18,770 nucleotides of DNA, taken from NCBI GenBank assembly GCA_002425245.1, contig DILW01000045.1:1-18770 (forward strand), read 5' to 3'. Positions within the stretch are counted from its first letter, which is position 1. Each line of letters starts with the position of its first letter. Shown piece by piece: positions 1 through 7,841 of the stretch. Below the pieces are notes generated by a model. The model was given only the letters and a program-made list of their open reading frames with translations. It did no database searches and was not told the DNA's origin. The translations under genes and the position numbers were made by a program. The DNA is from Betaproteobacteria bacterium UBA5582. GTDB lineage: Bacteria > Pseudomonadota > Gammaproteobacteria > Burkholderiales > Rhodocyclaceae.

Positions 1-60
1 CGCTACCGCTTCTTCAGCTACGGCGACGCCATGCTCCTGGAACGCAACGATGCAATTTGA
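1..60 (+). CDS. queA: queA, 3' end only (S-adenosylmethionine:tRNA ribosyltransferase-isomerase)
   Basis: The first reading frame runs from the window edge to a TGA at 58-60 and encodes RYRFFSYGDAMLLERNDAI. The YRFFSYGDAMLL motif is the characteristic C-terminus of QueA, which transfers and isomerises the ribosyl group of S-adenosylmethionine to make epoxyqueuosine on tRNA. The gene overlaps the tgt start codon (ATG at 50), which fits the common queA-tgt operon in which both enzymes act in queuosine synthesis. Only 19 codons are visible, so nothing can be said about the rest of the protein. Confidence 0.85.
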   Translation, partial: RYRFFSYGDAMLLERNDAI

Positions 61-1162
61 ACTCCTGAAAACCGACGGCGGCGCCCGCCGCGGCACCCTG
101 ACGCTGGCCCACGGCGTCGTCCAGACGCCGGTCTTCATGCCGGTCGGCACCTACGGCACGGTCAAGGCGATGACGCCGCAGAGCCTCGCCGAGATCGGCG
201 CGCAGATCTGCCTGGGTAACACCTTCCACCTCTGGCTGCGCCCCGGCCTGGAAGTGGTCAAGGCGCACAACGGCCTGCACGACTTCATGAACTGGCAGAA
301 GCCGATCCTGACCGACTCCGGCGGCTTCCAGGTGTTCTCGCTCGGGGCGCTGCGCAAGATCAGCGAAGAAGGTGTCAAGTTCAGCTCGCCGCACGACGGC
401 GCCAAGCTCTTCCTGTCGCCGGAAATCTCGATGCAGATCCAGAAGGTGTTGAATTCCGACATCGTCATGATCTTCGACGAATGCACGCCCTACCCGGCCA
501 GCCACGACGAGGCGGCGAAATCGATGCGCATGTCGATGCGCTGGGCCAAGCGCTCGCGCGACGAACACGACCGGCTGGAAAACAGCAACGCCCTGTTCGG
601 CATCGTCCAGGGCGGCATGTACGAAGACCTGCGCGACGAATCGATCGCCGGCCTGTGCGACATCGGCTTCGACGGCATGGCGATCGGCGGCCTCTCGGTC
701 GGCGAACCCAAGGACGATATGGCGCGCGTTCTCGCCCACACCGCGCCGCGCCTGCCGACGCACAAGCCGCGCTACCTGATGGGCGTCGGCACACCGGAAG
801 ACCTGGTCAACGGGGTGAAAAACGGTATCGACATGTTCGACTGCGTGATGCCGACGCGCAACGCGCGCAACGGCCACCTGTTCACCCGCTTCGGCGACGT
901 CAAGATCAAGAATGCCCGCTACCGCGCCGACACCGGCCCGCTCGACCCCTCGTGCACCTGCTACACCTGCAGCAACTTCACGCGCAGCTACCTGCACCAC
1001 CTCTACCGCAACGGCGAAATCCTCGGCGGCATGCTGAACACCATCCACAACCTGCATTTCTACCAGACCATCATGGCCGAGATGCGCGCCGCCATCGAAG
1101 CGGAAAAACTGGACGATTGGTCAGCCCGCTTTGCCAGCGACCGATCGTCCGGCCAGTGTTAG
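50..1162 (+). CDS. tgt: tRNA-guanine transglycosylase (queuine tRNA-ribosyltransferase)
   Basis: Full-length Tgt of 370 residues. It exchanges guanine-34 in the anticodon of Asp, Asn, His and Tyr tRNAs for the queuosine precursor preQ1. The TDSGGFQ motif carries the catalytic Asp89, and GIDMFDCVMPTRNARNG carries the nucleophilic Asp264. The zinc site is complete, with Cys302, Cys304 and Cys307 in CTCYTC and His333 in NTIHN; all of these match the numbering of the E. coli enzyme. The ATG lies inside the last codons of queA, suggesting translational coupling. yajC follows after 40 bp with no terminator between them, as in many proteobacterial queA-tgt-yajC-secDF operons. Confidence 0.97.
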   Translation: MQFELLKTDGGARRGTLTLAHGVVQTPVFMPVGTYGTVKAMTPQSLAEIGAQICLGNTFHLWLRPGLEVVKAHNGLHDFMNWQKPILTDSGGFQVFSLGALRKISEEGVKFSSPHDGAKLFLSPEISMQIQKVLNSDIVMIFDECTPYPASHDEAAKSMRMSMRWAKRSRDEHDRLENSNALFGIVQGGMYEDLRDESIAGLCDIGFDGMAIGGLSVGEPKDDMARVLAHTAPRLPTHKPRYLMGVGTPEDLVNGVKNGIDMFDCVMPTRNARNGHLFTRFGDVKIKNARYRADTGPLDPSCTCYTCSNFTRSYLHHLYRNGEILGGMLNTIHNLHFYQTIMAEMRAAIEAEKLDDWSARFASDRSSGQC

Positions 1163-1202
1163 AATCGCCCGTTCTGAATTTTTGTTATCCGGAGAACCTC
1201 CC

Positions 1203-1526
1203 ATGATTAGCCTCGCCCACGCCCAGACCGCTGGCGCCGCCGACCCGACCGGCGGTTTCATGCAACTGCTGCCGATGATCCTGATGTTCGTCGTGCTGTG
1301 GTTCCTGATGATCCGCCCGCAGATGAAGAAGGCCAAGGAGCACAAGGCACTGCTCGCCGCCTTGCAGAAGGGCGACGAAATCGTCACTGGCGGCGGCCTG
1401 GTCGGTCGTGTGACCAAGGTCGACGACAGTTACGTCAACGTCGAGATTGCCGAGGGCGTCGAAGTCGTCGTCCAGAAGCCCGCCGTAGCCCTCGTGCTGC
1501 CCAAGGGTACGCTGAAGTCGCTGTAA
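1203..1526 (+). CDS. yajC: Preprotein translocase accessory subunit YajC
   Basis: A 107-residue inner-membrane protein with a single transmembrane segment at about residues 21-37, then the family signature RPQMKKAKEHKALLAALQKGD and a small beta-rich cytoplasmic domain (GGGLVGRVTKVDDSYVNVEI). YajC associates with SecD and SecF in the holo-translocon. The reading frame is open back to 1131, but ATG 1203 is chosen because it follows a GGAG ribosome binding site at 1191-1194 and gives the usual family length. It sits between tgt and secD as expected. A terminator-like hairpin follows immediately, at 1536-1559. Confidence 0.95.
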   Translation: MISLAHAQTAGAADPTGGFMQLLPMILMFVVLWFLMIRPQMKKAKEHKALLAALQKGDEIVTGGGLVGRVTKVDDSYVNVEIAEGVEVVVQKPAVALVLPKGTLKSL

Positions 1527-1535
1527 TCCATCCCG

Positions 1536-1559
1536 AAGGGCGGCTACGGCCGCCTTTTT
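1536..1559 (+). terminator. Intrinsic terminator or attenuator between yajC and secD
   Basis: GGCGGC (1539-1544), a TACG tetraloop and GCCGCC (1549-1554) are followed by five T (1555-1559). This gives a short, strong GC hairpin with a U-tract. It lies between the yajC stop and the secD start at 1575, so it would reduce read-through into secD and secF or separate them from the tgt-yajC transcript. Activity is inferred from structure only. Confidence 0.65.
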
Positions 1560-1574
1560 CGCTTCAAAGCCGCC

Positions 1575-3452
1575 ATGAATCGTTACCCTCTCTGGAAGTA
1601 CGTCACCGTCGCCATCGCGCTGGTCTTCGGCTTCATCTACACCCTGCCCAACTTTTTCGGCGAATCGCCGGCCGTTCAGGTCTCCAGCGCCAAGGTCACG
1701 CTCAAGGTCGATAGCGCCACCCAGACCCGAGTTGAGGAAGTCCTTCAGGCCGCCGGCATTGCCCATGACGGCATCCAGCTCGACAACGTCGGCGTCAAGG
1801 CCCGCTTCAAGGACACCGACACCCAGTTGAAGGCCAAGGACGCCATTGAGCGCGCCCTCAACCCGGACAGCAGCAACCCGCAGTACGTCATCGCCTTGAA
1901 CCTGCTGAGCGCTTCGCCGCAATGGCTGACTTCGCTCAACGCGTTGCCGATGTACCTCGGCCTCGACCTACGCGGCGGCGTGCACTTCCTGCTCCAGGTG
2001 GACATGCCCGGCGCCCTGCAAAAGCGCCTCGATTCGACCGCCGCCGACCTGCGCAGCCTGCTGCGCGACAAGAATGTCCGCCACGCCGGCATCAACCGCG
2101 ACGGCGACCGCATCGTCATCAGGTTCCGCGATGCCGAAACCCGCACCCGCGGCAGCCAGGTGCTGGCCGAAAACAGCAACGACCTGACACTGGCCGAAGC
2201 CGGCCAGGGCGACGACCTGCGTCTGATCGCCTCGCTCAAGCCGGAAGCCCAGAAAACGATCGCCGACTTCGCGATAAAGCAGAACATCAACACCCTGCAC
2301 AACCGGATCAACGAACTCGGCGTCGCCGAACCGGTGATCCAGCAGCAGGGCGCCGACCGCATCGTCGTCCAGCTGCCGGGTGTGCAGGACACGGCCAAGG
2401 CCAAGGACATCCTCGGCCGTACCGCGACCCTGGAAATCCGCATGGTCGACGACAGCCCTGGCGCACTGGACGCCGCGCTGGCGGGCAATGTACCCTTCGG
2501 CACCGAGCTGTACACCGAACGCGGCGGCTCGCCGTTGCTGGTCAAGAAGCAGGTCGTCCTTACCGGCGACCGCCTGACCGACGCCCAGCCAGGCTTCGAC
2601 GGCCAGACCAACGAACCAGCCGTGCATCTCACGCTCGACTCCGCCGGTTCGCGCATCTTCAAGGATGTGACCCGCGACAACGTCGGCAAGCGCATGGCCA
2701 TCCTGCTCATTGAAAAGGGCAAGGGCGAAGTGGTCACCGCGCCGGTCATCCGTACCGAAATCGGCGGTGGCCGGGTGCAGATTTCCGGCCGCATGACCAC
2801 CACCGAAGCCAACGACGTTGCCCTGCTCCTGCGTGCCGGCTCGCTGGCGGCACCGATGGACATCGTCGAGGAACGCACCATCGGCCCCTCGCTCGGCAAG
2901 GAAAACATCGAACGCGGCTTCAACGCCACGCTGTGGGGTTTCCTGGCCATCGCCGTGTTCATGATCGCCTACTATCAGGTGGTCGGTCTGGTCTCGGTGA
3001 TCGCCCTGGCCACCAACCTGCTGCTGCTGGTCGCCCTGCTCTCCCTGCTCCAGGCCACGCTGACCCTGCCCGGTATCGCCGCCATCGCGCTGACCCTGGG
3101 CATGGCCATCGACGCCAACGTGCTGATCAACGAACGCATCCGCGAGGAACTGCGCAACGGCATGCCGCCGCAAGCGGCGCTGTCGGAAGGTTACGAGCGC
3201 GCCTTCGGCACCATTCTCGACTCCAACATCACCACGCTGATCGCCGGCCTGGCCCTGCTCATCTTCGGCTCCGGCCCGGTGCGCGGCTTCGCCGTCGTCC
3301 ATTGCCTGGGCATCCTGACCTCGATCTTCTCGGCCGTGGTCGTCTCGCGCGCCATGATCAACCTGATCTATGGTCGCCAGAAGAAGCTCACCAAGATCGC
3401 CATCGGCAATGTCTGGAAACCCGGCACGGCAACCGCCGACGGTCAGAAATAA
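1575..3452 (+). CDS. secD: Protein translocase subunit SecD
   Basis: Full-length SecD of 625 residues, an RND-family membrane protein that works with SecF to pull preproteins through SecYEG using the proton motive force. Transmembrane segment 1 is at about residues 8-25. The conserved GLDLRGGVHFLLQV motif is at about 129-142, followed by a large periplasmic region. The C-terminal block of five membrane segments (about 455-605) contains the signature GMAIDANVLINERIREE (about 509-525), including the conserved Asp of the proton path. The ATG at 1575 has no strong Shine-Dalgarno sequence. The stop is 12 bp from secF. Confidence 0.97.
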   Translation: MNRYPLWKYVTVAIALVFGFIYTLPNFFGESPAVQVSSAKVTLKVDSATQTRVEEVLQAAGIAHDGIQLDNVGVKARFKDTDTQLKAKDAIERALNPDSSNPQYVIALNLLSASPQWLTSLNALPMYLGLDLRGGVHFLLQVDMPGALQKRLDSTAADLRSLLRDKNVRHAGINRDGDRIVIRFRDAETRTRGSQVLAENSNDLTLAEAGQGDDLRLIASLKPEAQKTIADFAIKQNINTLHNRINELGVAEPVIQQQGADRIVVQLPGVQDTAKAKDILGRTATLEIRMVDDSPGALDAALAGNVPFGTELYTERGGSPLLVKKQVVLTGDRLTDAQPGFDGQTNEPAVHLTLDSAGSRIFKDVTRDNVGKRMAILLIEKGKGEVVTAPVIRTEIGGGRVQISGRMTTTEANDVALLLRAGSLAAPMDIVEERTIGPSLGKENIERGFNATLWGFLAIAVFMIAYYQVVGLVSVIALATNLLLLVALLSLLQATLTLPGIAAIALTLGMAIDANVLINERIREELRNGMPPQAALSEGYERAFGTILDSNITTLIAGLALLIFGSGPVRGFAVVHCLGILTSIFSAVVVSRAMINLIYGRQKKLTKIAIGNVWKPGTATADGQK

Positions 3453-3464
3453 GGGAACACGGAC

Positions 3465-4412
3465 ATGGAATTTTTCCGTATCAAGAAGGACATCCCCTTC
3501 ATGCGCCACGCGCTGGTGTTCAACGTCATTTCGTTGCTCACCTTTGTCCTGGCAGTTTTCTTCCTCGCTACCAAGGGCCTGCACCTGTCGGTCGAATTCA
3601 CCGGCGGCACCCTGATCGAGGTCAAGTATCAGCAAGCCGCCGACCTCGAGAAGATTCGTGGCGCCCTGGGCAAGAACGGCTTCAACGATTACACGGTGCA
3701 GAACTTCGGTTCCTCGCAGGACGTGATGATCCGCCTGCCCCTGCGTGACGCTGCCGAAAGCGCCCAGCAGGGCGACCGGGTGATGCAGGCTCTGGCTGCC
3801 GACGCCCCCGGTGCCGCCCTGCAGCGCGTCGAATACGTCGGCCCGCAGGTTGGCCGCGAACTCGCCGAAAACGGCGCCCTGGCGCTGCTGGTCGTGATCA
3901 TCGGCATCATGATCTACCTCGCCTTCCGCTTCGAATGGCGTTTCGCGGTGTCGGCCATCATCGCCAACATGCACGACGTGATCATCATCCTCGGCTTCTT
4001 CGCCGCCTTCCAGTGGGAATTCTCGCTATCGGTACTGGCCGCGGTGCTCGCCGTGCTCGGCTACTCGGTCAACGAATCGGTGGTCGTCTTCGACCGCGTC
4101 CGCGAAACCTTCAAGAAGGTCCGCGGCATGACCACGCCGCAGGTACTCGACCACGCCATCACCAGCACGATCAGCCGGACGATCATCACCCACGGCTCTA
4201 CCCAGGTCATGGTCCTGTCGATGCTGATCTTCGGCGGCGAAACCCTGTACTACTTCTCGCTGGCGCTGACCATCGGCATCCTGTTCGGCATCTACTCCTC
4301 GGTCCTGGTCGCCAGCCCGCTGGTCATGTGGCTGGGCGTCTCGCGCGAACAGTTCATCAAGCCGAAGAAAACCGCCGCCGAAGGCGTCACCGACGACGGG
4401 GCGTGCGTCTGA
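3465..4412 (+). CDS. secF: Protein translocase subunit SecF
   Basis: Full-length SecF of 315 residues, the partner of SecD in the inner membrane. The N-terminal membrane segment is at about residues 18-36, followed by the VEFTGGTLIEV motif (about 43-53), the SecF counterpart of the SecD LRGG region. The C-terminal membrane domain carries VLGYSVNESVVVFDRVRE (about 195-212), the SecF signature. The start ATG has an upstream AGGGAA ribosome binding site and lies 12 bp after the secD stop, so the two are co-translated from one mRNA. A rho-independent terminator follows at 4440-4477. Confidence 0.97.
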   Translation: MEFFRIKKDIPFMRHALVFNVISLLTFVLAVFFLATKGLHLSVEFTGGTLIEVKYQQAADLEKIRGALGKNGFNDYTVQNFGSSQDVMIRLPLRDAAESAQQGDRVMQALAADAPGAALQRVEYVGPQVGRELAENGALALLVVIIGIMIYLAFRFEWRFAVSAIIANMHDVIIILGFFAAFQWEFSLSVLAAVLAVLGYSVNESVVVFDRVRETFKKVRGMTTPQVLDHAITSTISRTIITHGSTQVMVLSMLIFGGETLYYFSLALTIGILFGIYSSVLVASPLVMWLGVSREQFIKPKKTAAEGVTDDGACV

Positions 4413-4439
4413 GGCCAAGCCGCCGTAGTTGATTTATCG

Positions 4440-4477
4440 AACCGGTCTGCAGCGTTTGGGCAGGCCGGTTTTGTTTT
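4440..4477 (+). terminator. Intrinsic terminator of the secDF operon
   Basis: Arm AACCGGTCTGC (4440-4450) pairs with GCAGGCCGGTT (4460-4470) with one G-T pair, around a 9-nt loop. The T-rich tail TTGTTTT follows at 4471-4477. It begins 27 bp after the secF stop codon. Confidence 0.85.
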
Positions 4478-4566
4478 GGTGGCCCGCAAGTGCGATGAAA
4501 CCGTTCCGGATTCTTAGCGGAGGCGGCTCACCCTGCCATGAAGTAAGGGGCACGCAAATACGAAAC

Positions 4567-4600
4567 AGCCCGGCATCGTCCTGATTGCCGGGCTTTTTTT
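4567..4600 (+). terminator. Second intrinsic terminator downstream of secF
   Basis: AGCCCGGCA (4567-4575) and TGCCGGGCT (4586-4594) form a perfect 9-bp stem, followed by seven T. It lies about 90 bp after the first terminator. It could be a back-up terminator, or it could end a short transcript that starts between the two hairpins; no promoter for such a transcript was identified. Confidence 0.8.
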
Positions 4601-4724
4601 CGCGTTATCCGAGCTGCGGGTTGGCGACACCACATCTGAAGATCGCCTTCATCTTGATATTCCATACAATTCACGGCACGATGATCGCATAAACGAACCA
4701 ACCTTCTGCGCCGTCTAGGTAGCC

Positions 4725-5027
4725 ATGAACATTTTGCTTCTCATCGGCCTAGCCAAAGCCAATGATCATTTCAGAAAACCGTGGCTTTTTGCTGCTGTTT
4801 ATGCCGGAATCAATCTGTTCTTCAGGCTACTCACACCTTCGACCACCGCAACTTTCTGGTCAATATTCATCTCAGCGGGTTTTTCGTTCATCGTCGTTGG
4901 CTTTCTTCTAAGCTTATTGCTTCGCTTTGAAGACAACATATTCATGTGGCTGACAAGCCTTGCAGCAGGTCTATTTGTACTGGGCGGTGGAGCAAGATTG
5001 TTACTTGGCGTGTGGTTTCCGCTATAG
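4725..5027 (+). CDS. Small hydrophobic membrane protein of unknown function
   Basis: A 100-residue, very hydrophobic protein with three likely transmembrane segments at about residues 19-36, 42-66 and 72-97. The short loops contain few charges (RFEDN at 67-71). No family is recognised. The start ATG is preceded by AGGTAG at a plausible ribosome-binding distance. Base composition is visibly AT-richer than in secF or the nif genes, and codons such as TTA and ATA occur, so the gene may have arrived by transfer. Another multi-pass protein gene follows on the same strand after 78 bp, and the two may be functionally linked. Confidence 0.6.
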   Translation: MNILLLIGLAKANDHFRKPWLFAAVYAGINLFFRLLTPSTTATFWSIFISAGFSFIVVGFLLSLLLRFEDNIFMWLTSLAAGLFVLGGGARLLLGVWFPL

Positions 5028-5105
5028 CCACTAATCCCGCCCCCCATTCAGCGCGAAAAGGCTACACAGCCAGGAATAGAAGATAAAAGGGGAACCACCA
5101 CAGTA

Positions 5106-5651
5106 ATGATCAACAGCAAACAGCACCCTGATGAGAAATACAATTTTGCCAAAAGCGCGGCCAAGGCAATCAATACCCTCTACCCTTCCGGATGGGTGGT
5201 GTCGTTCCTGATCATGAGTTTTTTTCTTTCCCTGACGCCGGATTTTTGCACAACCCTGGCGGGGCTTCACGATGAATATTTTTCGTATCTCTCAATAACG
5301 AATTCACCACCATATTCATCAGATTTCGGAAAGGCATACGTATCCATATTGATCGTGGCCATGCCAATACAATTTCTCACTCTTTTGCTGGTTGACCGGG
5401 ATTACTTCTTTTCGTCGTCTATGCCGGGAACCAAGGAAAGAGGCATGATTGCGGCGGCATTTTTCATAGCAGCCTGGTTCTTTATGTTGTTCATAATTGA
5501 GCCAGGAACAACAGCGATGATTCGTTTTTTTGGTAGCGGTAATTTTGCAGTTGCAATAGTTGCCCCGATTTTCACGAGCGCACTGCCGGTAGCGTTATAT
5601 CTGTATCTTCTAACCAAAAAAAACGCCCCGGAATCGCTTCCGGGGCGGTGA
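5106..5651 (+). CDS. Predicted four-segment membrane protein of unknown function
   Basis: A 181-residue protein with four likely transmembrane segments at about residues 29-46, 78-96, 114-132 and 147-169. It has a polar N-terminus and a short tail. No conserved family motif is recognised. An AGGGGAA purine run lies about 15-20 nt before the ATG, rather far for a ribosome binding site, so the exact start is uncertain. Composition is AT-rich compared with both flanks. The last codons (NAPESLPGR) are encoded by the stem-loop that terminates the convergent iscA-nifU-nifS operon (5616-5647), so the C-terminal sequence is partly dictated by a terminator. Confidence 0.6.
   Translation: MINSKQHPDEKYNFAKSAAKAINTLYPSGWVVSFLIMSFFLSLTPDFCTTLAGLHDEYFSYLSITNSPPYSSDFGKAYVSILIVAMPIQFLTLLLVDRDYFFSSSMPGTKERGMIAAAFFIAAWFFMLFIIEPGTTAMIRFFGSGNFAVAIVAPIFTSALPVALYLYLLTKKNAPESLPGR
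5616..5647 (-). terminator. Intrinsic terminator of the iscA-nifU-nifS operon
   Basis: Read on the minus strand, a perfect 10-bp stem (CGCCCCGGAA and TTCCGGGGCG, plus-strand positions 5624-5633 and 5638-5647) with a 4-nt loop is followed by eight U, the complement of A 5616-5623. It starts 40 bp past the nifS stop. The element lies inside the last codons of the gene on the opposite strand. Confidence 0.88.
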
Positions 5652-5686
5652 AGTTACTACAGAGAGAGACTGCTGCAAAAACGGGG

Positions 5687-6892
5687 TCAGGCGTAGGTCG
5701 GGGCGAAGGCTTGCTCGGCCGAGACGGGGCCGCCGTCGCGCCAGTACGGCGACAATTTGCGCAACTGCGCGATGATCGGGGGAACCGCTTCGATGACCCG
5801 GTCGATTTCGGCTTCGGTGTTGTTGACCGACAGCGAGAAACGGATCGTGCCGTGGGCGGCGGTGTAGGGAATGCCCATCGCGCGCATTACGTGCGAGGGT
5901 TCGAGCGAGCCTGAGGTACAGGCCGAGCCAGAGCTGCAGGCGATGCCCATCTTGTTGAGCAGCAACAGGATGGCCTCGCCTTCGACGTATTCAAAGGCGA
6001 TGTTGCTGGTGTTGGGCAGGCGGTTGCCCGGATCGCCGGTCGGGAAGCAGTGGGTAACCTGGCTGAGGATGCCCTTTTCCAGCTTGTCGCGCAGGCGACG
6101 GACTTCGGTGTTTTCCTTTTCCATATTCTGCATGGCCAGTTCGCAGGCCATGCCGAGGCCGACGATGGACGCCGAGTTCTCGGTGCCGGCGCGCCGGCCC
6201 CGTTCCTGGTGGCCGCCACGCAGCAGCGGACGGAAGCGGCAGCCGCGACGCAGGTAAAGGACGCCGATGCCCTTCGGCGCGTGCAGCTTGTGGCCGGACA
6301 GCGACAGCATGTCGATCTTGGTGTTCTTCAGATCGATGGGCACCTTGCCGACCGCCTGGACGGCATCGGTGTGGAACATGATGCCCTTGGCCGCCGCCAG
6401 TTCGGCCATTTCCTCGACCGGGAACAGGGTGCCGGTCTCGTTGTTGGCCCACATCACCGAAACCACCGCCACGCGGTCGTGCAGCAGCGACTTGTATTCG
6501 TCGATGTCGATGCGGCCTTTCTTGTCCACCTTGAGCTTGTGGACGATGTAGCCTTCCTTCTCCAGCCATTCGCACAGGGTCAGGATGGCCGGATGCTCGA
6601 CGGTGGTGGTGATCACCGTGTTGCGTTCCGGCTGGGCCTTGAGCGCCGACAGGATGGCGGTCGAATCGGATTCGGTACCGCAGGAGGTGAAGATGATTTC
6701 CGAGTCGTGCTCGGCGCCGAGCAGCGCCTGCACCTGGGCGCGGGCCTTCTTCAGCGCCTTGCCGACTTCGCTGCCGAAGGCATGGATCGACGAGGCGTTG
6801 CCGAAGTGCTCGGTGAAGAACGGCAGCATCGCTTCGACCACGGCCGGCTCGCAGCGCGTGGTGGCGTTATTGTCCAGGTAGATCGGTTCCAT
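5687..6892 (-). CDS. nifS: Cysteine desulfurase NifS
   Basis: Full-length class I cysteine desulfurase of 401 residues. It uses pyridoxal phosphate to take sulfur from L-cysteine and passes it as persulfide to NifU for nitrogenase Fe-S clusters. The N-terminus YLDNNATTR is family-typical. Lys202 in LSGHKLHAPKGIG is the expected PLP Schiff-base residue, and Cys325 in CSSGSACTSGS is the catalytic cysteine; both fall at the Azotobacter vinelandii NifS positions. It is called NifS rather than housekeeping IscS because of its place after nifU in a sigma-54-controlled operon. An AAGGAC ribosome binding site precedes the ATG. The gap to nifU is 42 bp, and a strong terminator follows. Confidence 0.95.
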   Translation of the reverse strand: MEPIYLDNNATTRCEPAVVEAMLPFFTEHFGNASSIHAFGSEVGKALKKARAQVQALLGAEHDSEIIFTSCGTESDSTAILSALKAQPERNTVITTTVEHPAILTLCEWLEKEGYIVHKLKVDKKGRIDIDEYKSLLHDRVAVVSVMWANNETGTLFPVEEMAELAAAKGIMFHTDAVQAVGKVPIDLKNTKIDMLSLSGHKLHAPKGIGVLYLRRGCRFRPLLRGGHQERGRRAGTENSASIVGLGMACELAMQNMEKENTEVRRLRDKLEKGILSQVTHCFPTGDPGNRLPNTSNIAFEYVEGEAILLLLNKMGIACSSGSACTSGSLEPSHVMRAMGIPYTAAHGTIRFSLSVNNTEAEIDRVIEAVPPIIAQLRKLSPYWRDGGPVSAEQAFAPTYA

Positions 6893-6934
6893 GGCGCTGT
6901 CCTTTTTCGGTTTCTCTGTGGGGGTTGGGCGTTC

Positions 6935-7831
6935 TCAGGCTTCGACCGGCATGTGCGACGAGGGCAGCACCTGGACCAGCTCGCCGAGCGCTTCGATCAT
7001 CTTCTGCTGGATGCCGCCGAGGGTGGCCGCTTCCATCATGCAACCGGAGCAGGCGCCCTTGAGGTGCACGTAGATCTTCTTGCCCTGGACGTCGGCCAGC
7101 TCGACATCGCCGTGGTCGCGCTGGAGCATCGGGCGAACCGATTCGAGCACTTCCTCGATCTTCTTGATCTTCTCGACGATCGACAGCTTCTTGCTCGGCG
7201 GCTTCGGGGCTTCCGGGGTGGCCGGGCAGGCAGGCGGCGGCGAGGTTTCGCCGGGACCGGCGCGCGAGGCCTTGACCTTGGCCAGGATTTCCTCGATGCC
7301 TTCATGGCAGGCGGCGCAACCGCCACCGGCCTTGGTGTAGAAGGTGACTTCCTCGACCGTGTTGAGGTTGTTGGCGGTGACCACGTCCTCGATCATCACC
7401 GCGTCGATGGCGAAGCACTTGCAGATCAGCGCGCCTTCCTCGTGGTCGTCGGACCATTCCTCGCCGCGGTAGTTGGCGACGGCAGCCTGCAGCGCCTCGC
7501 GGCCCATGACCGAGCAGTGCATCTTTTCCGGCGGCAGACCGTCGAGGAAGTCGGCGATGTCCTGGTTCGAAACCTTGAGCGCCTCGTCCAGCGTCAGGCC
7601 CTTGATCATCTCGGTCAGCGCCGACGACGAAGCGATGGCCGAACCGCAGCCGAAGGTCTGGAAATGCGCGTCTTCGATCACTTCCGTTTCCGGATTGACC
7701 TTGAGCATCAGGCGCAGCGCGTCGCCGCACTGGATCGAGCCGACATCGCCGATGCCGTTGGCTTCTTCCAGCGGGCCGGAATTGCGCGGGTTGAAGAAGT
7801 GTTCGCGGACCTTGTCAGAGTATTCCCACAT
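6935..7831 (-). CDS. nifU: Fe-S cluster scaffold NifU (three-domain)
   Basis: A 298-residue modular NifU. The N-terminal IscU-like domain (about 1-125) has the cluster-building residues Cys35, Asp37, Cys62 and Cys106. The central ferredoxin-like domain has Cys137, Cys139, Cys172 and Cys175 for a permanent [2Fe-2S] cluster. A Pro-rich linker (about 193-214) leads to the C-terminal Nfu domain, with the CSGC motif at Cys261 and Cys264. The first seven cysteines coincide with the Azotobacter vinelandii NifU numbering. NifU assembles clusters from NifS-derived sulfur and delivers them to nitrogenase components. It lies between iscA (10-bp gap) and nifS. The full three-domain form is typical of nitrogen fixers rather than of the housekeeping ISC system. 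Confidence 0.97.
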   Translation of the reverse strand: MWEYSDKVREHFFNPRNSGPLEEANGIGDVGSIQCGDALRLMLKVNPETEVIEDAHFQTFGCGSAIASSSALTEMIKGLTLDEALKVSNQDIADFLDGLPPEKMHCSVMGREALQAAVANYRGEEWSDDHEEGALICKCFAIDAVMIEDVVTANNLNTVEEVTFYTKAGGGCAACHEGIEEILAKVKASRAGPGETSPPPACPATPEAPKPPSKKLSIVEKIKKIEEVLESVRPMLQRDHGDVELADVQGKKIYVHLKGACSGCMMEAATLGGIQQKMIEALGELVQVLPSSHMPVEA

Positions 7832-7841
7832 GATTCCGCCC

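Larger units (their letters stand above)
4413..4724. other. Non-coding interval with two successive terminators
   Basis: This 312-bp stretch between secF and the next gene holds two separate plus-strand intrinsic terminators, at 4440-4477 and 4567-4600. The roughly 90 bp between them has no convincing gene. From about 4600 on, the base composition becomes more AT-rich, and this part probably carries the promoter of the small membrane protein gene at 4725, although no clear -35/-10 pair was found. Confidence 0.6.

Noticed and set aside
14..1057. Long minus-strand ORF opposite tgt
   Set aside because: Shadow frame of a high-GC gene; the translation is Arg/Ala/Val/His-rich with no motif, while tgt on the plus strand is complete.
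1968..3974. 668-codon minus-strand ORF opposite secD and secF
   Set aside because: Antisense shadow with biased Gly/Asp/Gln/Val composition and no recognisable domain; both sec genes are intact.
4495..4582. Short ORF of about 28 codons between the secF terminators
   Set aside because: No ribosome binding site, and it runs into the second terminator stem; no protein-like character.
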